A DNA stretch of 64,000 nucleotides from a virus, in IMG/VR virus record IMGVR_UViG_3300038468_000170, positions 1 to 64,000 of that record; one strand, 5' to 3'. The notes beneath the pieces were generated by a model, which was not told where the DNA came from, did no database searches, and saw only the letters and a program-made list of their open reading frames with translations. Below are positions 47,227 through 55,494 of this stretch, one piece after another. The position numbers and the translations under genes are program-made. How positions within the stretch are numbered: the first letter of the stretch is position 1; each line of letters begins with the position of its first letter.

Positions 47227-49466
47227 CCCAAGCTCACGGAACGTTCCGATATCTCGAGCACATCTTCGGCGTCGGTGACGCGAGCTCGAACCTCATCGCT
47301 GCGGCGCTCAAGGCGAGCATGCCGAAGCAAGATCTATCGACGCCTCCGCCTGGCGCAAAGGTCTGGCCGGCGGCCGACTGGCAGAGCGGCGCAGCTCAGA
47401 AAAAGGGCGCGAAGATCGGCGACTACATTGACTGGGGGCCGAATCACACCGTGCTCACCCCATTGCCAGGCGGCGGCTACGCGAACGTACCCACGCCTCG
47501 CTACGCGCTCATCACGCCGCATCAAGAAGGGATCTTCGACAAAGTAGGTAGCACCATCGAAGGGGTCGGCCGTGCAGTAGGAAACGCCGTGACTTCGGCC
47601 GGACAAGCCGCCGGACAAGCCGCTGGCACCGTTGCGAAGATCGCCGGTAGCGCCGCGCAGGAGACACAGAAGGCCCTCACGTCAGGCGCGAAGTTCGTCG
47701 CGAAAGCCGGCGGCGACGTCGGCAAGTTCGTTGCGGAACAAGCACAGAACTTCGCAAAGGACCCGATTGGACAGCTCACGAAGGTCGCGACGACCGGAGG
47801 TCTTAGTCTCGTCGGCGTGCATCCCGAAGAAATCCTGAACAAGGCTGGCATCCCCTCGCCCGATCAAATCCTGCAACACCTCGGCCTGCCGCCGACCTCG
47901 GCGATCGTCCACGAGGTCTACACGGACGTCACACAGCCTCAGGTACTCCTGCAAAAGATCCCTGGGATCGGAAAGCTCGCGAAGTTCATTCCTGCGATGC
48001 CGGATCCCACGCAGATCGCCGGTAACCTCGTCAATTCCGCACTCTCGGGCGACATCCAGGCGGTCAAGACGCAAGCGCTCGAAGTCGGGCACCAGATCGC
48101 CGACGCTATCACGATGGTGCCGGGCGTCGGCAACGCCATCGGGGCGCCGCTCGCCGCAGCGATCGAGCTCATCGAGACCGGCAGCGCCCTCAAGGCAGCA
48201 CTCGAACTCCTGCTCTCGCAAGTGCCCGGCATCCCGCCGCCGGTCCGCGACATCCTCCGCGCAACGCTCGATGGCATCGCCGACATCATCGAACAGGAGA
48301 AGGCCGTCACCGACGTCCTCATCGCTCAGTTCAAACAGGGCGTTCTCGATCAAGTGAAGAAAACGGGAGTCCCTGACGAGGTCTCCGGACTCGTCAACAA
48401 CATACTCGACGGCGCCGTGCAGGTGATCCTCCACCACAAGCCGCTCGACCGCGCTGCACTCGATCTTGCCGAAACGGGGATCAAGAAAGCCGTGAGCAAG
48501 CTCGGCGCGACTCCCGAGGTGCAGCAAGCACAGAAAGCGCTCGCGGATCTGAAGAACGTCTACAAGGGAATCGACACTATCCACGCGCTCACGCAGGGGA
48601 TCGTCCAGCTCGAGAAGCAGGACGCTCAGAAGAAAGACCCCGTCGTCCAGAAGAAGATTGCCGACATCAAAGCGGCCATCGAGGGGCAGAGGCTCCTTAC
48701 GCAGGCCGCCGCCAAGCAAGCCAAAAGCAAGCCCCCTGCGTTGCGCTCTGCGGCGCCTTCGAAGGTGCCCCCGGCGCTGCGGTCTGCCGCACCTGCCCCG
48801 CCCGCCGTCCCGACGCTCCCTGTGCCCCCGCCGGCCCCTCAAGCGTCGACAGGGCCGACCTACGGCCCCTATCCTCCCATGAAGCCCGGCGTCCACGGGC
48901 TTGGCGCGAGCGACGCCTGGCGTTGGTTCGCGCTCTTCTCGAACGGGGCGCTCATCGCCGAACAGGGCCCCCTGTGGCTTTCCGACACCGACGCCGAACG
49001 CACCGCGGCAGATTGGCTGGAAGCGTCTCAAGGCAGGGGCTACATCGGCACCGTGTCGCGGTGGGACTGGGATGGCAAGAGCTGGCGGCAAGCGTCCGGT
49101 GCACTCAGCGCTCCGCCGCCGCACCCACACGGCGGTGGAGGCCATCACGGAGGAGGAGGCCACCATGGCGGTGGCGGACATGGCGGAGCCCGTGTCTTCC
49201 GCGGGGGCAGAGCGATCCCCGGATGGTGGGGGCCGTGGTGGGGCACCCCCTGGTCCCCCGAAGTCGTCACGACGACCGAGACCTGCCAGACCTGGGGCGA
49301 CCCCATCGAGATGCCGCCCGCGATGCAGAGGGCGGCACGCGCGGCGCTCGGCGCCTCGAAAGGAAACCCGACGGCGGTACGAGGCCCGGACAACGTCCTC
49401 TACTTGTTCGCGTTCGAGGGCAACGACGTAACGGCGCGGCCCTGCGCGGCTGTAGCGACTTCCTGA
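47223..49466 (+). CDS. Long helical protein with His/Gly-rich C-terminus, 747 aa
   Basis: ATGA overlap with the phosphatase. Residues ~1-100 are a small domain; ~105-520 are Ala-rich amphipathic helices (VGNAVTSAGQAAGQAAGTVA, VAAITMV-like stretches); then a Pro/Ala linker (SKPPALRSAAPSKVPPALRS, a duplicated unit). A folded segment follows around 560-620 (DAWRWFALFSNGALIAEQGP), then HGGGGHHGGGG repeats and a C-terminal domain. Length and helicity recall a tape measure, but there are no tail genes; a membrane-active or internal virion protein is equally possible. Confidence 0.7.
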   Translation: MTQAHGTFRYLEHIFGVGDASSNLIAAALKASMPKQDLSTPPPGAKVWPAADWQSGAAQKKGAKIGDYIDWGPNHTVLTPLPGGGYANVPTPRYALITPHQEGIFDKVGSTIEGVGRAVGNAVTSAGQAAGQAAGTVAKIAGSAAQETQKALTSGAKFVAKAGGDVGKFVAEQAQNFAKDPIGQLTKVATTGGLSLVGVHPEEILNKAGIPSPDQILQHLGLPPTSAIVHEVYTDVTQPQVLLQKIPGIGKLAKFIPAMPDPTQIAGNLVNSALSGDIQAVKTQALEVGHQIADAITMVPGVGNAIGAPLAAAIELIETGSALKAALELLLSQVPGIPPPVRDILRATLDGIADIIEQEKAVTDVLIAQFKQGVLDQVKKTGVPDEVSGLVNNILDGAVQVILHHKPLDRAALDLAETGIKKAVSKLGATPEVQQAQKALADLKNVYKGIDTIHALTQGIVQLEKQDAQKKDPVVQKKIADIKAAIEGQRLLTQAAAKQAKSKPPALRSAAPSKVPPALRSAAPAPPAVPTLPVPPPAPQASTGPTYGPYPPMKPGVHGLGASDAWRWFALFSNGALIAEQGPLWLSDTDAERTAADWLEASQGRGYIGTVSRWDWDGKSWRQASGALSAPPPHPHGGGGHHGGGGHHGGGGHGGARVFRGGRAIPGWWGPWWGTPWSPEVVTTTETCQTWGDPIEMPPAMQRAARAALGASKGNPTAVRGPDNVLYLFAFEGNDVTARPCAAVATS

Positions 49467-49588
49467 CGAGGGCGCTCCATGGTGCGGAGCTCTACGGTGC
49501 AGCCGTCGCAATAGCCGCTGTAGGGGCGCGCGCTGTCGAAGTACCGCAACCGGTGGCAGCGCCGGCAGATCGATCGCCTTTTCGCCAT
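49400..49588 (-). CDS. Small C4 zinc-ribbon protein, 62 aa
   Basis: MAKRRSICRRCHRLRYFDSA, then GYCDGCTVELR: two Cys-x2-Cys pairs about 16 residues apart, a convincing zinc ribbon with a basic N-terminus. The 3' end overlaps the end of the gene at 47223 by 67 bases. Divergent from 49609. Confidence 0.55.
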   Translation of the reverse strand: MAKRRSICRRCHRLRYFDSARPYSGYCDGCTVELRTMERPRQEVATAAQGRAVTSLPSNANK

Positions 49589-49608
49589 CGGTCCGCTATC
49601 CTATCCCC

Positions 49609-49812
49609 ATGGCCAGGAAGAGCAAACACCACGCGCCCGGATGGCTCCCGTTCGCGTTGGCAGCGTCGGCCGTGACGGCGCTCGTTGCCGGGGCGCGCGC
49701 CGGCTGGAAGCTCTCTGGCGAGGCAAAGGCTCCGGCACCAGCATCGCCCTCGAGCACGCAGAAGGCGGGCGTCTTGCAAGACTGGGCGAGCGGCGTCGTC
49801 TATCGGGCCTGA
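49609..49812 (+). CDS. Small membrane protein, 67 aa
   Basis: Basic N-terminus (MARKSKHHAPGW), one membrane segment (LPFALAASAVTALVAGARAG) and a Pro/Ser tail. Last plus-strand gene of the left arm. Could be a virion membrane protein or holin. Confidence 0.65.
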   Translation: MARKSKHHAPGWLPFALAASAVTALVAGARAGWKLSGEAKAPAPASPSSTQKAGVLQDWASGVVYRA

Positions 49813-50335
49813 AAGCGAAACGGCCCGGGATCTCCGAGCCGTTTCAGGGGCGAAGGACTGTCGGGCCCTTCTGCCTCCACCACGCCCCAGGAAAGGGGCG
49901 GTGGAGCCGCCGGGTAGCGAGCCCGGGTCCGCGAGATGTCCAGACGATCTTCGTTCACGTGCCGTAGCCGATGAACGTCACCGGCACCGTTGCTCGCCCC
50001 GTATCGCGGGAGACAAGCGTTCCTCGTGGCCTTCATTACCGATCGGACGACAGCCTAGCGTTATCCCAAGTGGGCGCCTTCGTACGATCCGGGCTCGTGA
50101 GGTTCGTGCCGGCGAGCTACTCGAGCTCCTCGCTCGCCAACAGATCAGGCCGCCACGCGGACGGACGGATCGATTGCGTTGTCGTTCGCAACTGACGTTT
50201 GCCCTCGTGAAGTGAGCGGCATCCCTGGCACGCAGACCTTCCTTTCATTCCCACGTCGAATCAATTCGGCCCCGTAGGTAATTCGAAGCGTAGATCTAGC
50301 GAGTTCGTGATGCAAGTCGCGCGCAAATCCGCAGC
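49813..50335. other. Convergent intergenic region, ~520 bp, no supported gene
   Basis: Lies between the plus-strand left arm and the minus-strand right arm. Open frames here are Arg-rich and lack start signals or family features. Apart from the hairpin at 49817 I see no clear repeat, tRNA or promoter. It is one place where an attachment site could lie, next to the integrase-containing right arm, but nothing in the sequence proves it. Confidence 0.4.
49817..49845 (+). terminator. Hairpin at the end of the left arm
   Basis: GAAACGGC (49817-49824) pairs with GCCGTTTC (49838-49845), 13-nt loop, five bases after the last plus-strand stop. No T-run follows, so it is at best a weak or Rho-assisted terminator. 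Confidence 0.45.
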
Positions 50336-50629
50336 TCACAGCTTCGGTTTCTCGAAACGGACGTTGCCGTCATCCTCGCCCCAAACGCGCTTGTACGTGA
50401 ACAGCACTGCTTTCAGGCCCTCTTTCTTTTGCCGTTCGAAGCAGGCAGCGCAGAACACCAAGTAGTGCACCTCGCCGACGTCCGGTACGTTCAACGCCTC
50501 TGGGTAGTACAGCACGTCGTTCACGAGTATGTCGGGTCCGTGCTCGCAGCCGAGCATCACATCTCCGACTTTCGGCTGCACGTTGGACATCCGATGCTTT
50601 TGCAAAAACCCCCAGCTCATTTTTCCCAC
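50336..50629 (-). CDS. Hypothetical protein, 97 aa
   Basis: TTG/ATG start region at 50629-50620 (MGKMSWGFLQKH). Alpha/beta protein with Cys residues in MLGCEHGPD and HYLVFCAACFER, a possible metal site. Overlaps the upstream gene by 13 bases. Last gene of the integrase operon; function unknown. Confidence 0.65.
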   Translation of the reverse strand: MGKMSWGFLQKHRMSNVQPKVGDVMLGCEHGPDILVNDVLYYPEALNVPDVGEVHYLVFCAACFERQKKEGLKAVLFTYKRVWGEDDGNVRFEKPKL

Positions 50630-50955
50630 GGTAGCCTCACCTTCGCCGCCCTCTCGCGCATCTCCGTCTGCCGTGCCGGCGACAGTTTCGAGAACAGGTT
50701 CGCCGGCTTCTCGTCTGGTCGCTCACGCTTTCGTAGATCGACCGCGTGCCAGATGTCCTTGATCTTCGCGCGCTGTTTCTCCGAAAACTCGAGCGTGCGG
50801 TCGTGTTGCTCACGGACGCTCTTGATGAACTCACGCTCCCAGTCCGAGAAGTAGACGCCGCCACGTTCGGGCGGAACGTCGACCAGCTCTTCGAGATCGG
50901 AGAGCTCCTTCAGCGCGGCCGTGTCTTTCCGGAGTTCGAGGATGGTGTCGGTCAC
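50617..50955 (-). CDS. Hypothetical helical protein, 112 aa
   Basis: GTG 50955 overlaps the upstream stop. Mostly helical and charged (LRKDTAALKELSDLEELVDV, FSDWEREFIKSVREQHDR, FSEKQRAKIKDIWHAVDL). Segment SDWEREFIKSV...FSEKQRAKI resembles short phage proteins of unknown role. Ends VRLPWEK. Confidence 0.7.
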   Translation of the reverse strand: MTDTILELRKDTAALKELSDLEELVDVPPERGGVYFSDWEREFIKSVREQHDRTLEFSEKQRAKIKDIWHAVDLRKRERPDEKPANLFSKLSPARQTEMRERAAKVRLPWEK

Positions 50956-51269
50956 GGCTTGATCTCCTCACATCCGCACTTCTCGATGCCGACGCCGCTG
51001 CTCGAGAGCCACGTGTCGAGGAACGCTTCGGCCGCCCTGAGCGCCTGAGCGAGACCTTCGTACTTGTCCCCAATGATCTTGTGCGAGTGGTTACCGAACA
51101 CCGAGTCGAGCGTTGCTGGTCCGTTGTTGACGTCCGTTTCGAGAGCGACGGCGACCCACTCTAGCTTGTTCATGCGCTGCACAATCAAGCCGAGCGTTTT
51201 TCCGTCGGCGCGTATCGCCGTCTTGCGTAAAACAGCGTCCTGTTCCCAGTCCGTGATCGACATCTTCAT
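50952..51269 (-). CDS. Hypothetical protein, 105 aa
   Basis: ATG 51269. Strand-rich middle (LGLIVQRMNKLEWVAVALET) and a helix (GLAQALRAAEAFLDTWLSSS), ending with EKCGCEEIKP. Coupled to 50617. No family recognised. Confidence 0.65.
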   Translation of the reverse strand: MKMSITDWEQDAVLRKTAIRADGKTLGLIVQRMNKLEWVAVALETDVNNGPATLDSVFGNHSHKIIGDKYEGLAQALRAAEAFLDTWLSSSGVGIEKCGCEEIKP

Positions 51270-51333
51270 CTTCGCTGCTCCCTAGCGCATTGCCATATTA
51301 CGCAGAGGCGATCGAACCAACTCTCGCCCTGAT

Positions 51334-51570
51334 TCATGACGACAGCTCCACGACCATGCGCGCGATCTCCTTTTCAGTGCGAGCTCGACCACCGCTCAAG
51401 ACGTTGCCGATCGTGTTCGGATCGCGCAGCGCTTCGCGAAATGCCTCGGCATGTCGCGTGCAACGACGGCCCATGACCGTTTCATGCGTTGCAGGTTCCT
51501 GACAGCGAGGGCCGCCGAGCGATGCGCCGTCACGAAGGGCCATGCAGCGGGAGCGGTCGATCTTCGTCAT
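51334..51570 (-). CDS. Small Cys/His zinc-finger-like protein, 78 aa
   Basis: ATG 51570; the longer frame to 51810 is a shadow of the upstream gene. Cys/His spacing SRCMALRDG, PRCQEPATHETVMGRRCTRH forms a C-C-C-H site, followed by a helix (AEAFREALRDPNTIG). The A-T-x-n-C-x2-H segment matches the C-terminal part of the neighbour at 51575, so the two are diverged relatives of the same finger. Confidence 0.65.
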   Translation of the reverse strand: MTKIDRSRCMALRDGASLGGPRCQEPATHETVMGRRCTRHAEAFREALRDPNTIGNVLSGGRARTEKEIARMVVELSS

Positions 51571-51574
51571 GGTG

Positions 51575-51988
51575 TTAATCTCCCGCGAACCGTTTGTATC
51601 GCTCCACCTTTTGGAAGTGTTCCTCGCAGATACGGAGCTTGTGCCCATTGGAATCGACCGTGCGTGTAGCTTGGTTCGGGCACGGCCGCCATCGCTTCGC
51701 GCCGTCCACGCCGACATGCGGCTTGTCGATCGGATCCATGCAGAGTTCGCACTTGCTGTCTTGAAACACGGCCTCCGACCCGACCTTGAGACCAAGCGCG
51801 AACGGATCATCGGTGGGGGTGCCTACGAGCGCATGCCGCGAGTCTTCCCGGTCGAGTGCGTCTCGGAGCAGCTTGCGCAATGGCGGTGAGTGGCGCATCA
51901 CCAAATTGATCAGCTTCACGCCGAAGAGCGCTGTCAGCGCAATGCCCCCGAAGAACGCGATGAGCAGCGCAAGGATTTTTTCGGCCAT
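51575..51988 (-). CDS. Membrane protein with C-terminal zinc finger, 137 aa
   Basis: ATG 51988 (a GTG lies one codon earlier). N-terminal membrane helix (ILALLIAFFGGIALTALFGV), helical linker, then Cys-x2-Cys (KCELCMDPIDK), Cys in RPCPNQATRT and Cys-x2-His in RICEEHFQKV. A membrane-tethered metal-binding domain. Starts a few bases after the integrase stop, so the two are cotranscribed. Confidence 0.65.
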   Translation of the reverse strand: MAEKILALLIAFFGGIALTALFGVKLINLVMRHSPPLRKLLRDALDREDSRHALVGTPTDDPFALGLKVGSEAVFQDSKCELCMDPIDKPHVGVDGAKRWRPCPNQATRTVDSNGHKLRICEEHFQKVERYKRFAGD

Positions 51989-51995
51989 CACTTAT

Positions 51996-53087
51996 TTACC
52001 TCTCGTTCATCCGGGCCACGAGCCCCTTCACATTACGCATCTTCTCGAAGATCGAGTTCTTGTCTCGCTTGTCATATCGCGCGGTCGTCTCTGGCGACTC
52101 GTGCCCCATGAGTACTTGCACCAGACGAATATCGAACCCTTCGTCGAGTAGCCGTGTCGCGAACGTTCTCCGAAAATCGTGCGGCCCAGTGACTACCTGA
52201 AGACAGCGACATCCCTTGTTACACTTCTTGCGGTCGCCAAATGCGAGATGAGACCCGTCTCGCACGAGCGCCCAGAAGCTCCATGGCGAGAGTTGCCTCT
52301 CTGGAAGTTCTGGGGAACAGAACACGGAGTCGTGCATCGGAGCGAGATCCGTACGCTTCTCGAGCCACTCCTCCATGGCCTCCTGAACCTCGGCGATGAT
52401 GGGCACCTCGCGCTGCTTGTTGCCCTTGCCGATGATCGAGAGATTCTCCGGGCCAAAACCTTCGAGCGTCAGACGACCCACCTCTTCACGCCTGAGACCG
52501 GTACCGATCGACGTCGCCACGGTGGCATCCAGAAGCGCGCCCCGATACCCGCTTAGATCACGCGCGACCTCGCGCAGACGCTTTTCCTCCGTCAGTGTGA
52601 GTGCGCGCCCTCGCGGCACGCGAGACCCCGGGATCCGTTTCAGGACGCCCCTGGAATCGACGAGCTTGTACTGATCGCTCGTGATCATCTTCATGCCGTC
52701 CAACGTACGAATAAGTCCTCGCAAATGACTCAGCGTGAGGTTCGCTGTCCCGGGCGAGATCTCGCCGGCAAGTGTTGCGTCGTACAGCAATACTCGAATT
52801 CTGGTGGCGAGCGCGTAGTCGATGAGAGGCCACGGGAACAACTCCACGTTCCCGTTACCCCCCATCAGAAGCCGTGCGAGTCGCCGGAGCGCATCCAACG
52901 CCGTCTGCTTACTGCGAGGGGAGAGCTGCCCCCTGACGTACTCCCGAACGGCCTTTGCCCCGCGGTGAGCGGCTTCTTCTAGCGTCGACAGGTCCAAGCG
53001 CGCGTCGAAGCGTTCGACGAGTTCGATCGCCCCGCCGGGGGACAGGACGACGTCGTCGACCGGAGGTTTACCTACATCACCTGACAC
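51996..53087 (-). CDS. Tyrosine recombinase (integrase), full length 363 aa
   Basis: An N-terminal SAM-like core-binding domain (~35-160) and a catalytic domain with Arg199 (SIGTGLRREEV), Lys224 in GKGNKQREVP, His303-x2-Arg306 (GPHDFRRTFA), His329 (LMGHES) and Tyr338 (TTARYDKRD). An insertion with three Cys (CNKGCRCLQ, 289-296) lies before the His-x2-Arg box and is unusual; it may bind metal. Likely the phage integrase, with the inverted repeat at 53149 and the downstream gap as candidate att regions. Confidence 0.93.
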   Translation of the reverse strand: MSGDVGKPPVDDVVLSPGGAIELVERFDARLDLSTLEEAAHRGAKAVREYVRGQLSPRSKQTALDALRRLARLLMGGNGNVELFPWPLIDYALATRIRVLLYDATLAGEISPGTANLTLSHLRGLIRTLDGMKMITSDQYKLVDSRGVLKRIPGSRVPRGRALTLTEEKRLREVARDLSGYRGALLDATVATSIGTGLRREEVGRLTLEGFGPENLSIIGKGNKQREVPIIAEVQEAMEEWLEKRTDLAPMHDSVFCSPELPERQLSPWSFWALVRDGSHLAFGDRKKCNKGCRCLQVVTGPHDFRRTFATRLLDEGFDIRLVQVLMGHESPETTARYDKRDKNSIFEKMRNVKGLVARMNER

Positions 53088-53148
53088 GGCCCAATCTTAG
53101 TGTGCAAAGGTTGGCGGGTCAAGAGCGATCTGAGGCTCCCCCACACCC

Positions 53149-53167
53149 GTCGCGTGCACATCGCGAC
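53149..53167 (+). repeat. Inverted repeat GTCGCG-N7-CGCGAC
   Basis: Perfect 6-bp arms with a 7-bp spacer, in the ~200-bp gap between the divergent integrase (start 53087) and the gene at 53289. Candidate operator or recombinase core-type site; no further evidence. Confidence 0.4.
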
Positions 53168-53288
53168 GCGCGCCATAGCCGGTTCGTCGGAGGGGTTTCG
53201 CGGGGAAAATGAGAGGTCCGCACAGGGCGAACGAAAGGACCCGTCCCTCAAGCAGACGAAGACAGGGTCCTCGGTGTACTCTTTCCCC

Positions 53289-54752
53289 ATGCCGAATCAG
53301 ATCGTTCTCGCGTGGACCGTCGACACCACGAACACTCCTCTCGGCCCCGCCGGGGCAGCGACGGCCCTCGGAGCCGTACCACTCTACGTCGATACCACGA
53401 CCGACCCAGTTCTCGGTCAACTTTACGGGCTCACCGTCGCGAGCGACGTATCGGCGCCGTCCGGACCGACGCAAGCGACGCGCACGCTGACGCTCAACAT
53501 AGACTCCGGACACGTTCCGGCAGCACCGCCGCCGTTTCCGTGTCACCCGCGCACTTCGACGCCGCCCGTCTTGCCGTATCCGCTTCGCGCCACGAAAACG
53601 CTCCCGGGATCGTTCTTCGTTCAAACCGGGTCGATGGTCGTAGCCGTTTCACAGACTCAGATCCCGTCGCTCTCTATCGGCGACAACATTCAGTTCCTCT
53701 CCGAGGAAGGAGTCTTCTACGTGGTCGGGGCGGTTGGCTCGACGTCGATCGGAATCACGACGCCGTACACCGGCGTGTCGGCAAACACGAGCGCGTTCAA
53801 AGAGGTCGTTGCCCCCGCGAAGATCGCGGCAGTCTTCTCAACGTCGCCGCTCGACACCGCTGGAGTCGCGACCGTGCCAGCGATTCCGGTTGGCCCCGGT
53901 GCGCAATCAGTCACGCTGACCTACAAAGACTCGAACGGCGTCTCCAACACGCTCGTCATTCCGCTGACCGGTAGACGCCCAGCACTTATCGCGCTCCCGA
54001 CTGCTCCGGCCGCAGGCTTCGACATCGCCGAGATCGACAGCTTCACCGTCTCTGCTGCGGGTACTTTCGGAAGCAGCGTAGGACAGATCACGCTCGTTTC
54101 GCTCGAGAGCGCACTCCCGGCAATCCCGTCGAACGCAACTCCCACCGACTTCAAAGGGCCGCTCACCGACGAGGCACAGATGCTCATCGACCGAGCGCTC
54201 GTCTATTTGCCGCCGAGCTACTTCTCGCTCGCTGGGCAACAAGCAAGCACGCCGCAACTTGCTGGAGACTTCATCGTCACGACCGGCTCGACGAGCGTGC
54301 CTACGACGGTCGACCAGACCGGTGCACTCGCTCCAGGAGACATCATCCAGTTCGCTTCGCAACTCGACGTGTTCTACACCATCGCCACGGTGGCCCCGGG
54401 ACTCGTGAAGCTCACGACGCCGTACACCGGCATCGACGACAACTTCACCGGAACAAACAATGAAGGGACCAACAGCAACCGAGGGACCATGGGTAACCTC
54501 GGAGACAAGGTCACCAAGACGACGGGAGCGTTCCTCGTGAACCCGTCGCCGGCCGCTCCACCAAGCAACACCGAGCTCGCGGAGCCGCTCGGACAGTTCG
54601 TCGCGCTCGAGACGGCGGGACCCCCTCCGAATCCGCCGCTCGATCCGGCGACGGTGCCGGTGCCGACATTCCTCTCCGGACTCTTCACGCGAACGCTTCA
54701 GGTCGCGCTCGCGGGGGTGCCGGTCGTGCCGCAGACCATCACGTTCGTCTGA
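53289..54752 (+). CDS. Isolated beta-rich protein with internal duplication, 487 aa
   Basis: ATG 53289; upstream frame to 53100 is unlikely coding. Strand-rich Ser/Thr/Pro protein with Ig-like pieces (GAQSVTLTYKDSNGVSNTLV). Two copies of a ~60-residue unit: SLSIGDNIQFLSEEGVFYVV...ITTPYTGVS and ALAPGDIIQFASQLDVFYTI...LTTPYTGID. No signal or anchor. The only plus-strand gene of the right arm. Looks like a virion or adhesin protein placed as a moron next to the integrase. Confidence 0.7.
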   Translation: MPNQIVLAWTVDTTNTPLGPAGAATALGAVPLYVDTTTDPVLGQLYGLTVASDVSAPSGPTQATRTLTLNIDSGHVPAAPPPFPCHPRTSTPPVLPYPLRATKTLPGSFFVQTGSMVVAVSQTQIPSLSIGDNIQFLSEEGVFYVVGAVGSTSIGITTPYTGVSANTSAFKEVVAPAKIAAVFSTSPLDTAGVATVPAIPVGPGAQSVTLTYKDSNGVSNTLVIPLTGRRPALIALPTAPAAGFDIAEIDSFTVSAAGTFGSSVGQITLVSLESALPAIPSNATPTDFKGPLTDEAQMLIDRALVYLPPSYFSLAGQQASTPQLAGDFIVTTGSTSVPTTVDQTGALAPGDIIQFASQLDVFYTIATVAPGLVKLTTPYTGIDDNFTGTNNEGTNSNRGTMGNLGDKVTKTTGAFLVNPSPAAPPSNTELAEPLGQFVALETAGPPPNPPLDPATVPVPTFLSGLFTRTLQVALAGVPVVPQTITFV

Positions 54753-54770
54753 CGTCTGACATACACAGGA

Positions 54771-55262
54771 CTACTTTCCTTCTCGCTCACCTAGCAGAGC
54801 TAGGATTGCATCTCGACACGCCATCGCCATGGACTGATCTCGCGCGTACGTAGCGATCTCGTTTCGGTTGATCGCTTTCTCTCGGTCTAACTTCGCAAGC
54901 TGCGCGAAGTGATCACACACGTTTGCGGCCGAACGAAATGCGGCATCTACTTTGGCAGCCATCGGCTCTTTCGTATGCGTGTGTGGCGCACCGATACGCT
55001 CCGACCTTCCGTCCGGCCGCGGGCCGTCGCCCTTCTCGCAAAGTTCGAAGAAGTGGCGAAGCCTCCGGACATCTAACGCCCCGCACTTTACCGCCTCTTC
55101 GAGAAGTAGTGCGACCCAGTGCTCCGCACCGGTCTGGAATTCGAGACTCGCACAAAGGTATCGGTAATCGACCTCGAGTCTGCCAGAGAACCATCGCGAG
55201 CTTTCAGACTCGCCAGGGAGGAACTGGATCCGGACCTGCGTGTGTTCTGTTCGATCGATCAT
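54771..55262 (-). CDS. Hypothetical protein, 163 aa
   Basis: ATG 55262 overlapping the upstream stop (ATGA). First half strand-rich (TQVRIQFLPGESESSRWFSG, VDYRYLCASLEFQTGAEHWV), second half helical with acidic and basic patches (RLRHFFELCEKGDG, QLAKLDREKAINRNEI). Follows nucleotide-metabolism genes in one operon. No family recognised. Confidence 0.65.
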   Translation of the reverse strand: MIDRTEHTQVRIQFLPGESESSRWFSGRLEVDYRYLCASLEFQTGAEHWVALLLEEAVKCGALDVRRLRHFFELCEKGDGPRPDGRSERIGAPHTHTKEPMAAKVDAAFRSAANVCDHFAQLAKLDREKAINRNEIATYARDQSMAMACRDAILALLGEREGK

Positions 55263-55465
55263 AGCGGATGGTCCTCCTCTCCCGGATCGGGCACTGGAAG
55301 TCCAGCTTGCAAAAGATTGTCTAGCACAGCGCCAGCCGCACCCAGACCGCCAGCGAACACGCACAACTCGATCGTGGGCGCCTCTTTGAGCACGGCTTCG
55401 GCAAGCGTATCTACTTCGGAACGAATCTTCTTGACGCAATCGTAAAACTCTTCGGCCTTTGACAT
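55259..55465 (-). CDS. Hypothetical protein, 68 aa
   Basis: Starts MSKAEEFYDCVKKIRSEVDT; helical, then a Gly/Ala-rich hydrophobic segment (LCVFAGGLGAAGAVLDNLL) that could be a weak membrane or packing helix. Coupled by overlap to 54771. Unknown function. Confidence 0.6.
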   Translation of the reverse strand: MSKAEEFYDCVKKIRSEVDTLAEAVLKEAPTIELCVFAGGLGAAGAVLDNLLQAGLPVPDPGEEDHPL

Positions 55466-55494
55466 TGGCTAGTTCCTTCCTATTTCCCTCCCGA

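Noticed and set aside
47223-49466. Tape measure protein
   Set aside because: Length and helicity would allow it, but no tail assembly, sheath or baseplate gene lies nearby and the C-terminal His/Gly-rich domain is unlike known tape measures.
47682-49511. 609-codon open frame on the minus strand
   Set aside because: Complement of the long plus-strand gene 47223-49466. Product is Arg/Asp/His/Leu-rich shadow composition with no motifs, while the plus-strand frame is coupled at its start.
49813-50335. Genes in the convergent gap
   Set aside because: Frames here are Arg-rich, lack start signals and overlap coupling, and are likely non-coding.
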